Assembly: GCF_000182925.2 (NCBI RefSeq)
Contig: NC_026505.1
Location: 6,262,001 to 6,326,000 of the forward strand
Source: Neurospora crassa OR74A
Taxonomy: Eukaryota; Ascomycota; Sordariomycetes; Sordariales; Sordariaceae
Length of the DNA: 64,000 bases
Direction: 5' to 3'
The notes beneath the pieces were generated by a model. It was not told the origin of the DNA. It ran no database searches and saw nothing but the letters and a program-made list of their open reading frames with translations. The translations under genes were made by a program, and so were the position numbers. This document shows, one piece after another, positions 35,460 through 47,476 of this stretch (its first letter is position 1; every line of letters begins with the position of its first letter).

Positions 35460-36740
35460 ATGCCACCCCTAAACCCGCTATTCCCCCGCCAAGCACAAAG
35501 ACCATCGTTCAGTCCTGATATATTGGCCGGCTACGACCTCAGCGACAACTCCACGCAAAAGCCGACGATATGGCAGGTCAACCTGGTTTTGATCGTGCTT
35601 GTGGGTGTGGTTGTCTCTCTCCGCATCGTCTGCCGTGCGTACATCACCCGCCGTTTGTTTGTCGATGACTTTTTCATCATCCTGGCCGGGCTGTTCACGC
35701 TGGTCTCGGCGTCCATGGCCCTCGCAGCCACACGATATGGACTGGGGGAACATATCTGGAACTTGCCAATGCCGGTGGAGAACATGTTGGATATGTTGAG
35801 GCGGTGCGTAAAGGTGAGCTTTTGTGCCCGGGGCTTGAATTGGGGCGATGATGAGGCTGACGGGATCAAAGCATATGTACGTCGCCCACGTTTTCTATGC
35901 GGCAGCTGGCGCCTTTACCAAGCTGTCCATCCTGACGTCGTACTTGAGGATCTTTTCCGGACAAGTCTTGAGGTGGATCTTGTACGGCACGGCTGTTGTG
36001 GTGACGGCCATGGGGGTTTGCGCCGTTTTGGCGACCATCTTTCAGTGTACACCGGTGAAGGCGGCGTGGGATTATACCATTGCTGGTAGCAAGTGTATTC
36101 CCTTTGTGGACTTTTTGTATGCGAATGCCGGGGTCAATGTGGCCATTGACTTTGTGCTAGTTGCGGCGCCGTTGCCGTATTTTTGGAGTCTGAGCATTCC
36201 GTTGAGGCAGAGGTTGATGATTTGTGTGTTGTTTGGGGTTGGCTTTATGTGAGTGTCTGCGTCTTCGTGGTCATGGTCTTGAAAGACATGTTGCTGACTG
36301 TCCAGTGCCTTTGCCTCTAGCATCATCCGAATCGTGTCGTTGGGTGATGTCAAGGGTATTGACGTGACTTGTGAGTTTCAAAGCCAGCCCCGCGTGGAAG
36401 ATTAATACTGACCATCGAGGCAGACTACCTCGTGTCTCCCCTCAACTGGACCATCATCGAGTGCTCACTGGGCATCATCTGTGTGTCCATTCCTCCGCTG
36501 CGTCCTCTCCTGGCCAAACTTGCCCCGCCATGCTTCAGCAGTTATATCTCAGAAGGTGACCAGATTTCGAAGGTGTATCCAGGCTCCCAACAACGGACTC
36601 AGCAGCAAGGGGAAGTCCATGGAGTGATGGGGTTGCAATTGGAGGAAATTGAGATGGCGGCGAGGAGGGAAAGAGAAATGCAGAGCTCGACGGGAGAGCT
36701 TCTGGCGTCTGTGAATGATCATCAGACGTGTTTTGTATAG
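35460..36740 (+). CDS. PTH11-type / fungal rhodopsin-domain integral membrane protein
   Basis: Four exons, 35460-35813, 35872-36248, 36306-36370 and 36424-36740, give 370 residues. Intron 1 ends in an unusual AAAG acceptor; the other two end in CAG. The protein has about seven hydrophobic helices. Family words are RLFVDDFFIILAGLF after TM2, YAAAGAFTKLSIL with YLRIF, an extracellular FQCTPVKAAWDYT with KCI, NVAIDFVLVAAPLPYFWSL, and the final YYLVSPLNWTIIECSLGIICVSIPPLRPLL. No N-terminal CFEM domain or signal peptide is present. The tail after the last helix is hydrophilic. Members include PTH11, a surface-sensing receptor of rice blast, but most are uncharacterised; a receptor role is inferred. 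Confidence 0.88.
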
Positions 36741-37436
36741 CGCTTGCTCAGTAACCAGAATGCTAACGATATCATGGTGTTGGGGTGGAAAATAATTGTC
36801 ATTGTCATTCTGGAAAAGCCGATGGAAATTCGAGGGGAATTCACGAGACAGTGAGCAACCTGGAATACAGGTGGATGATGGCGCACAGACCCACCCCCGA
36901 TCTGTCTCCGGCAGGCCCCCGTGGCCCCTTGGCTTGCCGGAAAAGGTGCCGTGGCAGGCATCAACCCCGCAAAGCACGGCCAATTGTCTCAGAGACCTTT
37001 CTCCATTTTGGTCCCTTTTGGGCGGCAGAAAGTCAGCGAAGTGTCAGCGAAGAATCCCCGCAGCCGGGTCCATGACTAATGATTCCCCAATTGCTGAATG
37101 TGTGAGACGGACTCGGACCCTTGGCTTAATTCGCCGTGTTCCCTGTACGAATCATATGTACAGTAATCCGCAATCTGACCCAGCGCATCCGAACTCTGTG
37201 TTGTTAGTTCTGTCAGTTGGACAAGACCGACTCGGGAACTTTCTCTCCTTCTTTCTCTCTCTCCGCGAGTCTCTTTTACGACACCGCCGACTTGTCGAAT
37301 TGCTTCTCGCTCGTTGTCTCTAGGTAGAGTTGAATTGATGTTCCAGACCTAAACACGACCGAACAACTTCCATCCCACCAACGCCGAACCCCGTTTGCCC
37401 CTCCGGCTCAACACTTCCGAACACTTCAGACCAAAC
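36741..37436. other. Spacer and RIB1 promoter/leader
   Basis: No gene was recognised. The last 250 bp are rich in pyrimidines (CTTTCTCTC near 37240-37262) and likely form the promoter and 5' leader of the GTP cyclohydrolase gene. Confidence 0.55.
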
Positions 37437-38761
37437 ATGTGCCCGGCACCAACATCAGATGCGCAATCGTCGCAAGCCGACAATGCGACAACAAGCCAAT
37501 TACCCTCCTTCTACTCTCCCAAGAGATCAGAGAACACCAGCGAGCAGTCTCGAGACAATGGCGACGTCGAATCCGTAGACCTCTCTTCTACCTCGGCACA
37601 ACCGACCACAGCGCCCGCCATCACCCTCGACACCAGCGACAACCTCTCGACACACTCGTCGGTGCCCTCGACCCCCCTCTCCCAACCACCACCGCCCTCC
37701 CTCCTCTCGCCCTCCTTCACGCCTCCCCAGACCCCCGGCACAGCAACCCCCTCCACCTCCATAACCTCCCTCTCGCTCTCCGAGCCGCGCGGCATCCCCG
37801 TCGACAGCTCCATTCCCACGGGAGGATGCGGTACCAAGAAGCCCAAGCTCCTCGAATCTCTGCCGCACGTGGAGTGCATAGTGCGGGCGCGCATCCCGAC
37901 CACCAACGGGGCCGAGATGTTCCTGCACTTGTACACCAACGACGTGGACAACAAGGAGCACCTGGCCATTGTGTTTGGGAACAACATTCGGAGTGAAAGC
38001 TTGGACAGAGTGCGGGAGGGCGAGACGGAGATGGACAGGTTGGTAAGGGGTGCTTATACGGGCCGGTTGTATCCCGGTAGGACGACGAGTCGGGAACCGG
38101 GTGTTGGAGAGACCAAGAAGGAAGAGCAGGAAGAGAAGGCGGAGGAGAAGAAACAGGTGCCATTGGTCAGGATACACTCGGAGTGCTACACGGGCGAAAC
38201 CGTCTGGTCTGCGCGCTGTGACTGTGGCGAGCAGCTTGACGAGGCGGCGCGTTTGATGTCGTTGCCTTCCAATACCGCTGGTGGAATCATTATCTATTTG
38301 CGCCAAGAAGGCCGAGGTATTGGGTTGGGCGAAAAGTTGAAGGCCTACAACTTGCAAGATCTGGGGTCGGATACCGTCGAGGCCAATTTGCTGTTGCGCC
38401 ACCCTGCCGATGCGAGGAGCTATGGTCTGGCGACTGCCATGTTGCGGGACCTGGGACAAAAGGAGATCAGACTGTTGACGAACAACCCGGACAAGATCAG
38501 GGCGGTGGAGGGCCCGAATCGGGAGATTGTGGTGACGGAACGGGTGGCCATGGTGCCGTTGAGTTGGAAGGGCAAGGGAGGGTTCAGGGCGCCCGAGGTG
38601 GAGGGGTATTTGAAGACCAAGGTACGTTTGTGACGCTGACCCTGTTGGTGATACTGCTGCTGCTGCTGCTGCTGCAGGTGGTGACAACTATGTGCTAACG
38701 CGAATGACAACAGATTGAAAAGATGGGACACATGTTGGATATGGGAGCGCTCCCTCAGTGA
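37437..38761 (+). CDS. rib1: GTP cyclohydrolase II (riboflavin biosynthesis, first step)
   Basis: Two exons, 37437-38621 and 38714-38761, give 410 residues; the last exon has only 16 codons including the stop. The first 130 residues are Ser/Thr/Pro-rich and probably disordered. The catalytic domain carries [13 protein letters not shown] with zinc ligand Cys250, then ARCDCGEQL with Cys261 and Cys263. [11 protein letters not shown] follows, which contains the catalytic Arg/Tyr region, then DTVEAN and LLTNNPDKI. The enzyme opens GTP to formate, pyrophosphate and the pyrimidine precursor of riboflavin. The Glu/Lys-rich insert between about 220 and 243 is typical of fungal forms. The single 92-nt intron contains a (CTG)7 tract. 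Confidence 0.95.
38654..38677 (+). repeat. (CTG)7CAG tract inside the RIB1 intron
   Basis: Seven CTG units followed by CAG, within intron 38622-38713. The terminal CAG is upstream of the real acceptor used at 38711-38713. Confidence 0.85.
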
Positions 38762-39894
38762 TACATTTGACACGAACACGAAGAAAAACACATTAGACAG
38801 TTCTTGTTACATGGCGACATTTATTCTGCATATAATCTCGTGTATACCGGGCATGTCTCTCTGGCGGCACAAAAATCGAGGCGTTTCAGGGGGGGTTCCT
38901 TCTTTTTCTTAGGTAATTAGATTTTGTTTGGATCTTTTACAGACCGTCATGGTCACACCGTGGATTACCATCTCGCGAGTTCTGGACTGATCCTACCAGT
39001 ATCCAATGCTCAAGTTCCCTCATCTTGTTGCTATGCCCGAACACACAACTGAAGTCTTTCGCGGGGTACCTCTTGGAGGTCACAGTAGCTCATGACGCCT
39101 TTTCACGTGCTCGAGTCCTTCTATAATTTCCTCTCCTACATCGGACCTCTGAAGAGACGCTCAGCTACAACTTTGGTAAGTACCTGTACACTATGTACTG
39201 TATTGTAAGGGCCTTTCGCCTTTCAGTTTGGAGTGTCGGAAGATACTTGTACAGTAGTGGAAGATGCAATAAAGTGCTGGCCCCACACGCCCTGCGATGT
39301 TTCATCCAATAGGAAGCATGGAATCAAGCTTCTTGGCATCAACGCTGGGTTCCACCGATAAGGCTTGCATGGTGCTCCCCTTCTGGCGCGGGATTGAATC
39401 AGTGTTTGTTCTGCAGAAAGGCAGCGAGCGGATGGAAGTAGAAGTGGAAGTGGAAGCTGAAGCTGCAGAATAACGCCCGTCGCGACTGCCACCACCACAC
39501 ACCACAAAATGCCCTGAAGAAAAGAGCCGAGAGAATCCAACTGAACTTGAATCCTCCACCGGGCAGCGTGGAAGGAGCGAAAAGCAAACTGAAGTGAAAT
39601 CTTACGAAACAGAACGGAACACGGTTTGCTTCTCCTCTGCAGTGCTTTTCTTCCACGCAAACAACCAAACTGAATATTTCCACTTTACGCGTTCTTTTCG
39701 TCATCTCGGACTCAGATCACCAGGCACCACCACGATTGCAAAATTCCCATCACCACAGTGCTACTGCTGTCCACCGGAACAGATCCCGAACAAGACGACC
39801 AACATCACATAGCCAACCATTCAGTTCATCTTCGATATCATACCTACCATTCAATTTTACACCTAATCCACAAACACCACACATCGACGGCAAC
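38762..39894. other. Intergenic spacer
   Basis: This contains the RIB1 3' UTR and the promoter and leader of the large acidic gene. The minus-strand frames near 39223-39704 have no motif and were not called. Confidence 0.55.
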
Positions 39895-42800
39895 ATGAAG
39901 GACAACAGCCTTCGTCTGCGCCTCGTCGTCCGCCGTCATTCCCTCCCCGAGGTCAGAATCATCCACCACGTCCCTCTGGAGAACGACCCAACCATTGCCG
40001 ACCTCGTCGACCAAATCAACGACATCATCCCCCTCGAGAGCCACGAATGGGGCCTTGAAGATTACGTGGTCGAGCTCCGTAACAAGGACGGTTATGCCTT
40101 TGAATGCTTGCATTTCCAGCAGGTGGCCAACGTCCTCAAGGACGAGGAAGAAGTCTTGTGAGTGGAATTTCAACCTCTTCTCACCTACCCAGTCATTCAA
40201 CCTTTCCCTGTACTTCACCTGCTGACTTCCAACCCCGCAGTGTTCGACCCCTCGTCACCGGTGACCGAAAGCGCCGTCTGCTGTCCGGCCGTGATCAAAT
40301 CTCCAACGATGGCAGACACCTGATTGACGGCGTTCCCTTTGGCCGTCCCCGACTCAGGTCTCCGAGAGACAGACCCCCGGTCGACATCCCCCCTCTCAAG
40401 CGGAGAAGAATCGAATACGATACCATCGAGCGTGATGATGATGAACAAGCAGAACCCCTCTTCCTCACCCGCCATGGCGAAGGTTCCGAGGACCGGGAGA
40501 GCACTCGTCAAGTCCGCTTCAACAATGCTGGCTTGGATGCCAACGAGGACGAGGACGAGGAAGAAGACGATGACTTTGTCGATCAAGAGCAATACGGTGA
40601 CGATGAGGAGGAAGACGAGGGCCAAGACGAAGAGGACGACTACGAAATCAACTCAGACGAACTTGCCGATGAACTCGAGGGTCTTCAGGAGACAGAGTCA
40701 AGAGAAGAGACCCCAGTCGAGGACAACGTTGAGCAACCCACCGACATTAGCCCTACCAAGTCCCAAAAGTCTATCGACCTCTCAGACATTGATAGGATCG
40801 CTGCTCTTCGCGCTGCTTTCCCCAGAGTCTCGGTCGGCGTCTGCGAGAAGCTCCTCCTTCAGCACGATAGCAACGAGAACAAGGTTTATTGGAAGCTTCG
40901 ACGCAGGAACCGTCCCCACATGACCCTGCAACAGATGCTAGCCTATAAGAGACGTCTCCAAGTCCGTGGACCTGAAGGTGCGATTGAGGACGAACTGGAG
41001 GCTGAAGCGTCCGAAAAGAGTGATGCCGAATCCGTCGCCTCCTTGGTCAAGCATTACGATGAGCATGGCTTCCCTGCTGGCTCTATTCTCGATGGTTCGG
41101 CTTCTCGTCACATGGTCGAAGCCCTTCGTATGTCGGGTCAGGATGTGAGGCTTCCTGTCCACAAAAGGTTTGATGAGGAGGAGGACGATGAGGGCACCGT
41201 CCAGCCCTCTAAAGTCGCTGCTCCGTCCGACGAGAACGAAATTCCCCTCGACTCAGATGAGGAGGGGTCAGACTTCGACCTCGACGAGGACGACGAGGAC
41301 GACGAGGACTTATCCGAAGAGGGCTCTGACTCTTCCAATGACTCGGATGCTGTCTCCCTTTCCGATGACGCTGAAGAGGTGTTGGACGAAGAAGATCTCA
41401 GGGAAGTTTCTGACAAAGGATCCGCTGCCAGTGACAGCGAAAGTGGCCCCGAGGTCTACACCACCAAAGTAAAGCCCCCCGCGGAGATGGTCGCCCCCAA
41501 GAGCCCCCAGCCCAATGACGAATCCTCAAGTTCTGACGAGAGCGACAGCGACAGTAGTAGCGACGACGACAGCAGCTCAGAGGAGGACACATCCAGCAGC
41601 GAGAGCGACTCCGAAGATGAGGAGGACGATTCAAGCAGTGATGATAGCAACAGCAGTGATTCCGATAGCTCTTCACGCCACAATGCCAACGCAAATTCCG
41701 ATAATGATATTAGCAGCGATTCAGAGTCCGATTCCAGTGACAGCAGTGATGACGACTCGGATGAAGAACCAGTTACTTCAAGTTCTAAACATGCAAAAAT
41801 TACCAAAGCTGTACTCCAGTCCAACAGCGAACAGTCAGCTACCCTTGATACGGCCACTCTGGATACTTCAAATGCATCCAACGACCAACAAAACCAAAGC
41901 CCTGTGCCTCCAGGCCAAGGCAAGAGCAAAACAAGGGCCCGGAACGCACGGCGGAGGCTTTCTGCTAGGATAAGAAAGACCGCGTCCAGAGATACTTCTA
42001 TTCTTGGCTCTACGTCCGGTCAAGACACAGGGACGTCGACACCGGCTGATCTGGAGGCCAAGAGGATGGCCTTGCTCCAGTCACTCGGCCATCTTGAGTA
42101 TCTCGGCAAACCAGCTGAAGTAGAAAAGCCTGCAGCTCCCGTTCCCGAGACCGAAAAGCCTGGGCCCTCTGCGGAGGACGACACAACCTCTGCCCCGGCT
42201 AAGCGGAAGACGAAGCTCGACGTGGACGCTGGCCGCCGTATGCTGTTTGGATCTCTTGGTCTCAAGAACCCCAAGTCTCAAGAGGATGAAGAACAGATTC
42301 GCGCTAGCTTGATGAAGGGTGTCAAGCCATTAGTCAACCACCGTGTGGAGGATGCCAAAAAAGACGCCGAAGTTGCCGTAACCGAAGTAGATCCTGATGC
42401 TTGGCGCCAAAAGATCAACTATACTGCCGTTGAGTGCACCGAGGAAGGCGTCGAGCTCAGCGAACCACCTTTCCCATTCTATCAACGCTGGGACCCTCAG
42501 CAGCAAAACTACTGGGGTAATGGCCGTGGAGGACCCTCAAAGCGGAAGCAACAGAACCAGGGGGGGTACGAGGAGGAGGAACCGGGTACCAAGAAGAGAA
42601 AAGTGTCGGACGCTGAGGAGAATGTTGTCCTGAACTACGACGAGGAGGACCCCGATGCTTATGCGGCTCAAGACCACCCCGAAGAAGAACAAGATGAGGA
42701 AGAGTACGATGAAGAAGAGGAGCACAATGACGAGCAGCACGGGGACGAAGAGGAAGACTTGCCTCCTCTTCCCAGCGATTTGACCACCCTGCCTTTGCTC

Positions 42801-44762
42801 CAGCCAGGACAGGCCAAGGCTGGCATGATCATCACGTGGAAGCAATTCCTGCTCTCCAAGGCTACCAACTGGCAACCTCAAGTTATGAACATGACGGGAA
42901 CCGTTGAGGAAGTCTGGGACCAGAACGATTTGCGAATTCTCCTTGCCAAGCGGGATAGGAACCTGGACGTCAACGAAAAGGTCTATGATGATGAGGGCAA
43001 CCGCGTCTATGACAAGTTTGAGGTTCCAGAGGACGAGGATGACGCCGATGAGGATGCCGAAAAGGGGTACCGGACCATCAACTTTGCTGACATGATGGAG
43101 CCACGGGTCTTGCGTCAGTCAGAGGATGAAGTATTGGTGCCGGAGACCCAACATATCTCGCCGGTGAATGAGGATGGGGCCAGTAAGGCCAGCTCGCGTA
43201 CTCTCGATCATAAGGCACCTTCGGAGCCCGAGTCGCAAATCGTTCAAGAAAGTCTCATCCCTGCTACGGACCACGGAAGCTCCTACGAACCTCAAGCTGC
43301 GCAGGTGACGTCCCCTGGCAATGTCTCCATTGATGATCATCTCCGCTCGGAAATCAGCCTTATCAGTACCGGCTCACGCCCGGAAGCGGATGCCTCTGTG
43401 TCTCGCGACGAACTTCTAAACGTAAGCAATCCCTCGCCACAGCGTGAACAAGCACCCGAATTGCCGTCATCTCCCCAGCATGGTCTTAGCGCACCCCCGT
43501 CCGAAGGTCACAACACCCCTCCGCGCAGCTCCGTCCTGGGTGATGAGCTGCCAGACGTCTTGGATCACCCATCCCAGGAGCCTGAATCCCAGGATCAAAG
43601 ACCTCCCTCCCGTTCCTCCGCCTACCTTGAATCCCAACGTCTTACACTTAACGGATTCTCTGATGGACTGGAACAGGTAGCTGACAATCGGGGTAGCTAT
43701 GTTAGCTATGCTAGGCTTGAGGTTATCCCTTCCGACGCAGATAGCGTTCGTAGCGGAAGGCAGCCAGACCCAGAGTTTAGCATCGATTTGGGAAACAACC
43801 AGATCCTCGACCAGTCTGAGCCTGAAGAAGAAGATGACGTTCCGATGCCGGGTCGCGATTATGAGGAAGATGTCTCAATGCCAGGTTCCAATCACGAGGA
43901 GGATAACGAGGAGAATGATAGCGAGGAGGACCATGACGAGGGCGATCAGGAGGAGGAATCACAACAGACTACACCTAGACCTCAGAAGCAAGCATCACTA
44001 TCCGAAGAACCTGCTAGCCCCGCGCTCTCCGACCTTTCAGCTTCTAGCAACGATTCCTTCCCCTCTCTGAGCCAAACCACCACCAAATCCAGTCAACGCA
44101 AAGCCAGTCAGCCGCCCAAGTCGACCCCTAGAGATCCCATCCCTACCACCAGCAAGACTCGCAAATCGTTGGACGCTGTCAACCTAGACTACGAGCAGGC
44201 CATGAAGCGACTGGACGAAGAAGAGTCCTCCCAGGAGTCCACCACAATGGACGACACCCAACTCAAAGTAGAGAAGCGTCGCCAATTGTCCGAGCTCGCC
44301 CAGAAACTAGCCAAAACGCCCATCGAGCGTCCTTCACCTCGGAAGTTGCCTTTTCGTCGGACGACCTCCACCCCTTCCAAGCTGAACCAAACCGTCACTG
44401 CAACTACCAAATCAACAAGAAAAACTCGGTTCAGCGGTTCCTTCGTCATCCCTGATGGGTCTCAAGTCGTTGACCTTTGTGATCTGACCAGCAGCCCTGA
44501 GCCTGAGCTGAATGAGGACTATGCTGATGACGATGTGGATGAGACTTACCATGAAAGTAGTCCAGCTACTAGTCAGAGTCAAAACAGAGCGCCGCCATCG
44601 ACGGCCCCTGGAGCGTCGGCGTCATTTGTGACACCAAGGAGGAAGCTGTTTGGTAGCACGAGGTTGAGTTCTACGCAGGTGCAGAGTCCGAGGAGGAGTC
44701 AGCCGAGTATTATCACGGGTTCATTGAGGAAGAACAGAGGTTCGGCTTCTTCTTCCAAGTAG
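39895..44762 (+). CDS. Large acidic nuclear protein, candidate fungal coilin-like protein
   Basis: Two exons, 39895-40157 and 40241-44762, encode 1594 residues; the intron is GTGAGT...CGCAG with a CTGAC branch. Residues 1 to about 95 look like a ubiquitin-fold domain (alternating strands RLRLVVRR, RIIHHV, a helix TIADLVDQIND, strand YVVEL, end VFVRPL). Basic nuclear signals follow (PLKRRRIE near 140; RARNARRR near 650; GTKKRKVSD near 870). Long Asp/Glu/Ser tracts fill about 165-210 and 365-580. ECTEEGVELSEPPFPFYQRWDPQQQ-type words and NGRGGP precede a compact segment at about 929-1010 (LPLLQPGQAKAGMIITWKQF... GTVEEVW) that resembles the coilin Tudor-like domain. Near residue 1496, VVDLCDLTSSPE fits a SUMO-interacting motif. 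I infer an RNP-body scaffold; the gene model is sure, the identity is not. Confidence 0.78.
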
Positions 44763-46114
44763 AATTTGGGAGAATTGAACAGACCGCTTTTTACGAAGGT
44801 AAAGGAGGAGGTAAAGGAGGAGAAGGGTGAGAAGATGATTGGAGAGAAAGGGGTCAGTGGAACGACAGGGAAGCCTGTTTCTCTTTTTCAATTCTTGCGA
44901 GAGAAGCCGGTTTTGCAGTGCATTATGGAGGAGTACGAGGCAAGAAAAGTAGGACAGTCGAAGTTGAACATGGCATAGGAATCATGGGACAAAGATGAAG
45001 GCAGGGCTTAGTGCCTGTACTGGCTGGGCAGGTTGACCATAGCGGTGGGCAAAGGATTATTAGAAGTTGCATGTTTGATACAGCTATGAATTATCTTGCT
45101 TTTTAGGGGCACCTTATCCACATATTACCCCATGATATTTTTGGCTCCAACACCAGTTGAGCTACTTCTGATCCGGTAGACTGACAGACTGACAGACTGA
45201 CAGACTGACAGACTGACAGACTGACAGACTGATAGACCTGATACATGGGGAATGGGAGTCGGAGCGAGAAGTCGTGGATCATGGGGTTCGTAAATATCTG
45301 TTTGTCTGCTTACAACTACCTACCTAGCGTAGTACTCGCCAGTCGCCTACAAACATCATGAAACAGCACGGAAATTTCACTACTTTATTTACCAGCATAG
45401 ACAAATATTGGAGAAAGACAGAATGAACAAGCTGAGGGATATGAGAGCTTATCGATCTGTCAATGGGGTCCGCGTTTGCTAGAGGTCTCTTCGTCCTTTG
45501 CGTATTCCTAGGTAGAGGTACCATAGCCCTTGTTTCGTTGATTTGGTGGGGGATCAAACTGGTTCACAAGGCACTATGTCTAGTTCTCGAGGTACTTGAT
45601 GGCACCGTTTTAGGTTCGGAGACTTTTGAAAACCAACAAGTCAGGAAGTCAGGAAGTAATGGTACAATGACTTGTTCTCCAGTGTTTCGTTATGAGTCAA
45701 AGCTGGACACTCCTCGACCAAATCTGCTAAAACATGTAAATGCACCATATCCTGTGGAACTGGTAAAATAACCCTCGTCATTGTCACTAGAAGTAGATAT
45801 CTGCTTCATTTCTACCTAGGTGCCCTGTGCAACTACCTTGTTTATCCCTGGGTATCATACCTACCTACCTACTTAGCAGGTATTCTTTCCATACTTCTAC
45901 CCGCCTAACTACCCGCTTACCTGGTACCTACCTCTACCTACCTACCATTCCCTCCTACGCTTTCCCTGCTCATACTCACCTACCTGCACCTAGAGGTAAG
46001 GTACACCATTCCCCCCTTCGAACTACTAACCATTCCAAGCCCAATTCTCATTCTGATCCCCATCGAATCCCATCCATCCATCCATCCATCCTTCCATCCT
46101 TCCTATCAGGTACC
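44763..46114. other. Spacer with tandem repeat and CTACCT words
   Basis: The first 200 bp are likely 3' UTR of the acidic gene. The rest holds an 8-bp tandem repeat (45178-45237) and dense CTACC/AGGTA words (45810-45990). A 102-codon plus frame at 45463-45771 was not called. Confidence 0.55.
45178..45237. repeat. 8-bp tandem repeat, unit AGACTGAC
   Basis: Six perfect head-to-tail copies of AGACTGAC followed by a diverged seventh (AGACTGAT) and a fragment. It is intergenic. Confidence 0.95.
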
Positions 46115-47476
46115 TCACTGCTGAACACAACCCAGCTCAAAACTACCCGTACTATTAGCAGGAGAAGGGAGACCACCTTCACACGAGCTGCACATTGTAG
46201 AGGTAGTCAAAGTTGCCAAAGCGGCGTTGGGTCCGTCTGCGGTGTTCTTGCTGCTAGGACTTTCATCGGTACCGCCACTTGGGTTAGTGCATTTGTTGGT
46301 GTTGGTGTTGCTGTCGGTGTCGATACTTGGCTCGGTGTTGTGTGTAGTGGGGTTGCAGATGTTGAGGCCTGCGATGGCGATCGTGATGTCTGATGTGCTG
46401 TCTGTGTCGTTGCGGATTGGGGTGGTGGAAGTGGTGGGAGCCGCGGGAGCGATGGGAGTCATTAGGTTGGTGAGGGTGGTGGAAGTGGTGGAGGTGCATG
46501 TAATTGGAGTAACGGGATCACTAGAAGTAGTTGCTTCAAGAACAGGCGAGCTGAGAAGAGAAGGAATAGGAGAGTTGGGTAAGGAAACCCAAGAGCCCGG
46601 CATGATGGTTACGTGGAGAATAGGACTGGGGTGGGGGTTGGAGCTCGTTGCGGTATGGGGTTGGGCATTTGGCTGAGAGCTGGACAACGGAGACGAAAGG
46701 AGAGAAGTACTGCGAGAGGAAGCCCAAGAGCCGGGCAATCTGACTTGGAGGATAGGTGTAAGGCATGGACAAATGCTGGGTTGAAGATTTGAAGCGTCTG
46801 GGGAAGCAGCTTGGGTGTTAATCTGAGGGGTACCGCCCGGGCACCGGGATAATGGAATAGGAGGGCTCAGGGGTATGGTCCCGGTGAAATAGATGAAGCC
46901 TTCTTCGGAGCTGGTTTGCGAGTTTGGTTGGAGATTCCCCGTCGGTCGAGGATATTCTTCCGTTGAGACAGTCCAGGTACCTCTAGAAGCGGTGAAGTTT
47001 TCGCTGGCTTGGGAGCTGGCCATGGACTGAGGGATTGACTGAGGGTCTGCCTCTGAGCTGGGTAGACTCGGAGAAGTCATGCCTGGGCTGGGATCACGGG
47101 TTGTTACTGGCCGTGGGTCGAGTGAAAAGAATACGGACAAGTCAAATAAGGAGCTTTCGGCGGAAGAGGTGTGGGAAGTGGGGGCCGAAGTGGGCTGGGA
47201 AGTGGAGGGACAGGAGGCCGGGGCTGTGGAAACTTGAGGACGTCCAGTGCTAGGTGTCGAGGGTATAGATGGTGAGCGTGGCAGGGGGATTGACGGCGGT
47301 AATGGTGGTGAGGCTGGTGAAGGTGGTGACGGAGGTTGTGATCGAGTCTCTGAAAAGGACTCGGAGGACATTGTGAAGTGTGGTGATTGTAGTTGCGCTG
47401 CGTTTGAGAAATGGGAACTAAAAAATGCCAGCGTTGAACGATTGGCTTCGTGGCTGGAAGAAAGGATAGGAGCCAT
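46115..47476 (-). CDS. Ser/Thr/Pro-rich hypothetical protein
   Basis: One uninterrupted frame of 453 residues from ATG 47476. A second in-frame ATG (MSSES) lies 35 codons in. The protein is dominated by Ser, Thr and Pro, without signal peptide or membrane segment. A weak internal repeat is visible: PILQVRLPGSWASS and PILHVTIMPGSWVSL, each followed by an LLSSP word, about 55 residues apart. This repeated PILxV...PGSWxS pattern, kept in frame, argues for real coding. The C-terminal third is a Thr/Asn/Asp-rich tract. It is an orphan with no recognised family. The main doubt is that low-complexity DNA can stay open by chance. Confidence 0.5.
   Translation of the reverse strand: MAPILSSSHEANRSTLAFFSSHFSNAAQLQSPHFTMSSESFSETRSQPPSPPSPASPPLPPSIPLPRSPSIPSTPSTGRPQVSTAPASCPSTSQPTSAPTSHTSSAESSLFDLSVFFSLDPRPVTTRDPSPGMTSPSLPSSEADPQSIPQSMASSQASENFTASRGTWTVSTEEYPRPTGNLQPNSQTSSEEGFIYFTGTIPLSPPIPLSRCPGGTPQINTQAASPDASNLQPSICPCLTPILQVRLPGSWASSRSTSLLSSPLSSSQPNAQPHTATSSNPHPSPILHVTIMPGSWVSLPNSPIPSLLSSPVLEATTSSDPVTPITCTSTTSTTLTNLMTPIAPAAPTTSTTPIRNDTDSTSDITIAIAGLNICNPTTHNTEPSIDTDSNTNTNKCTNPSGGTDESPSSKNTADGPNAALATLTTSTMCSSCEGGLPSPANSTGSFELGCVQQ

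Noticed and set aside
37527-38687. 386-codon minus-strand frame opposite RIB1
   Set aside because: It is a shadow of the GTP cyclohydrolase II coding sequence, whose zinc and catalytic motifs are clear on the plus strand.
40215-42881. Several minus-strand frames of 100-157 codons under the acidic gene
   Set aside because: They are shadows of Asp/Glu/Ser codon runs (GAN, AGC), which read as Leu/Ser/Val-rich frames on the other strand.
44766-44978. 70-codon frame just after the acidic gene stop
   Set aside because: It begins four bases after the stop and is best read as 3' UTR; its Lys/Glu bias comes from GAA/AAG-rich DNA.
45463-45771. 102-codon plus frame with one hydrophobic segment
   Set aside because: It lies in repeat-rich spacer, has no family motif, and its second half is unlike protein sequence.
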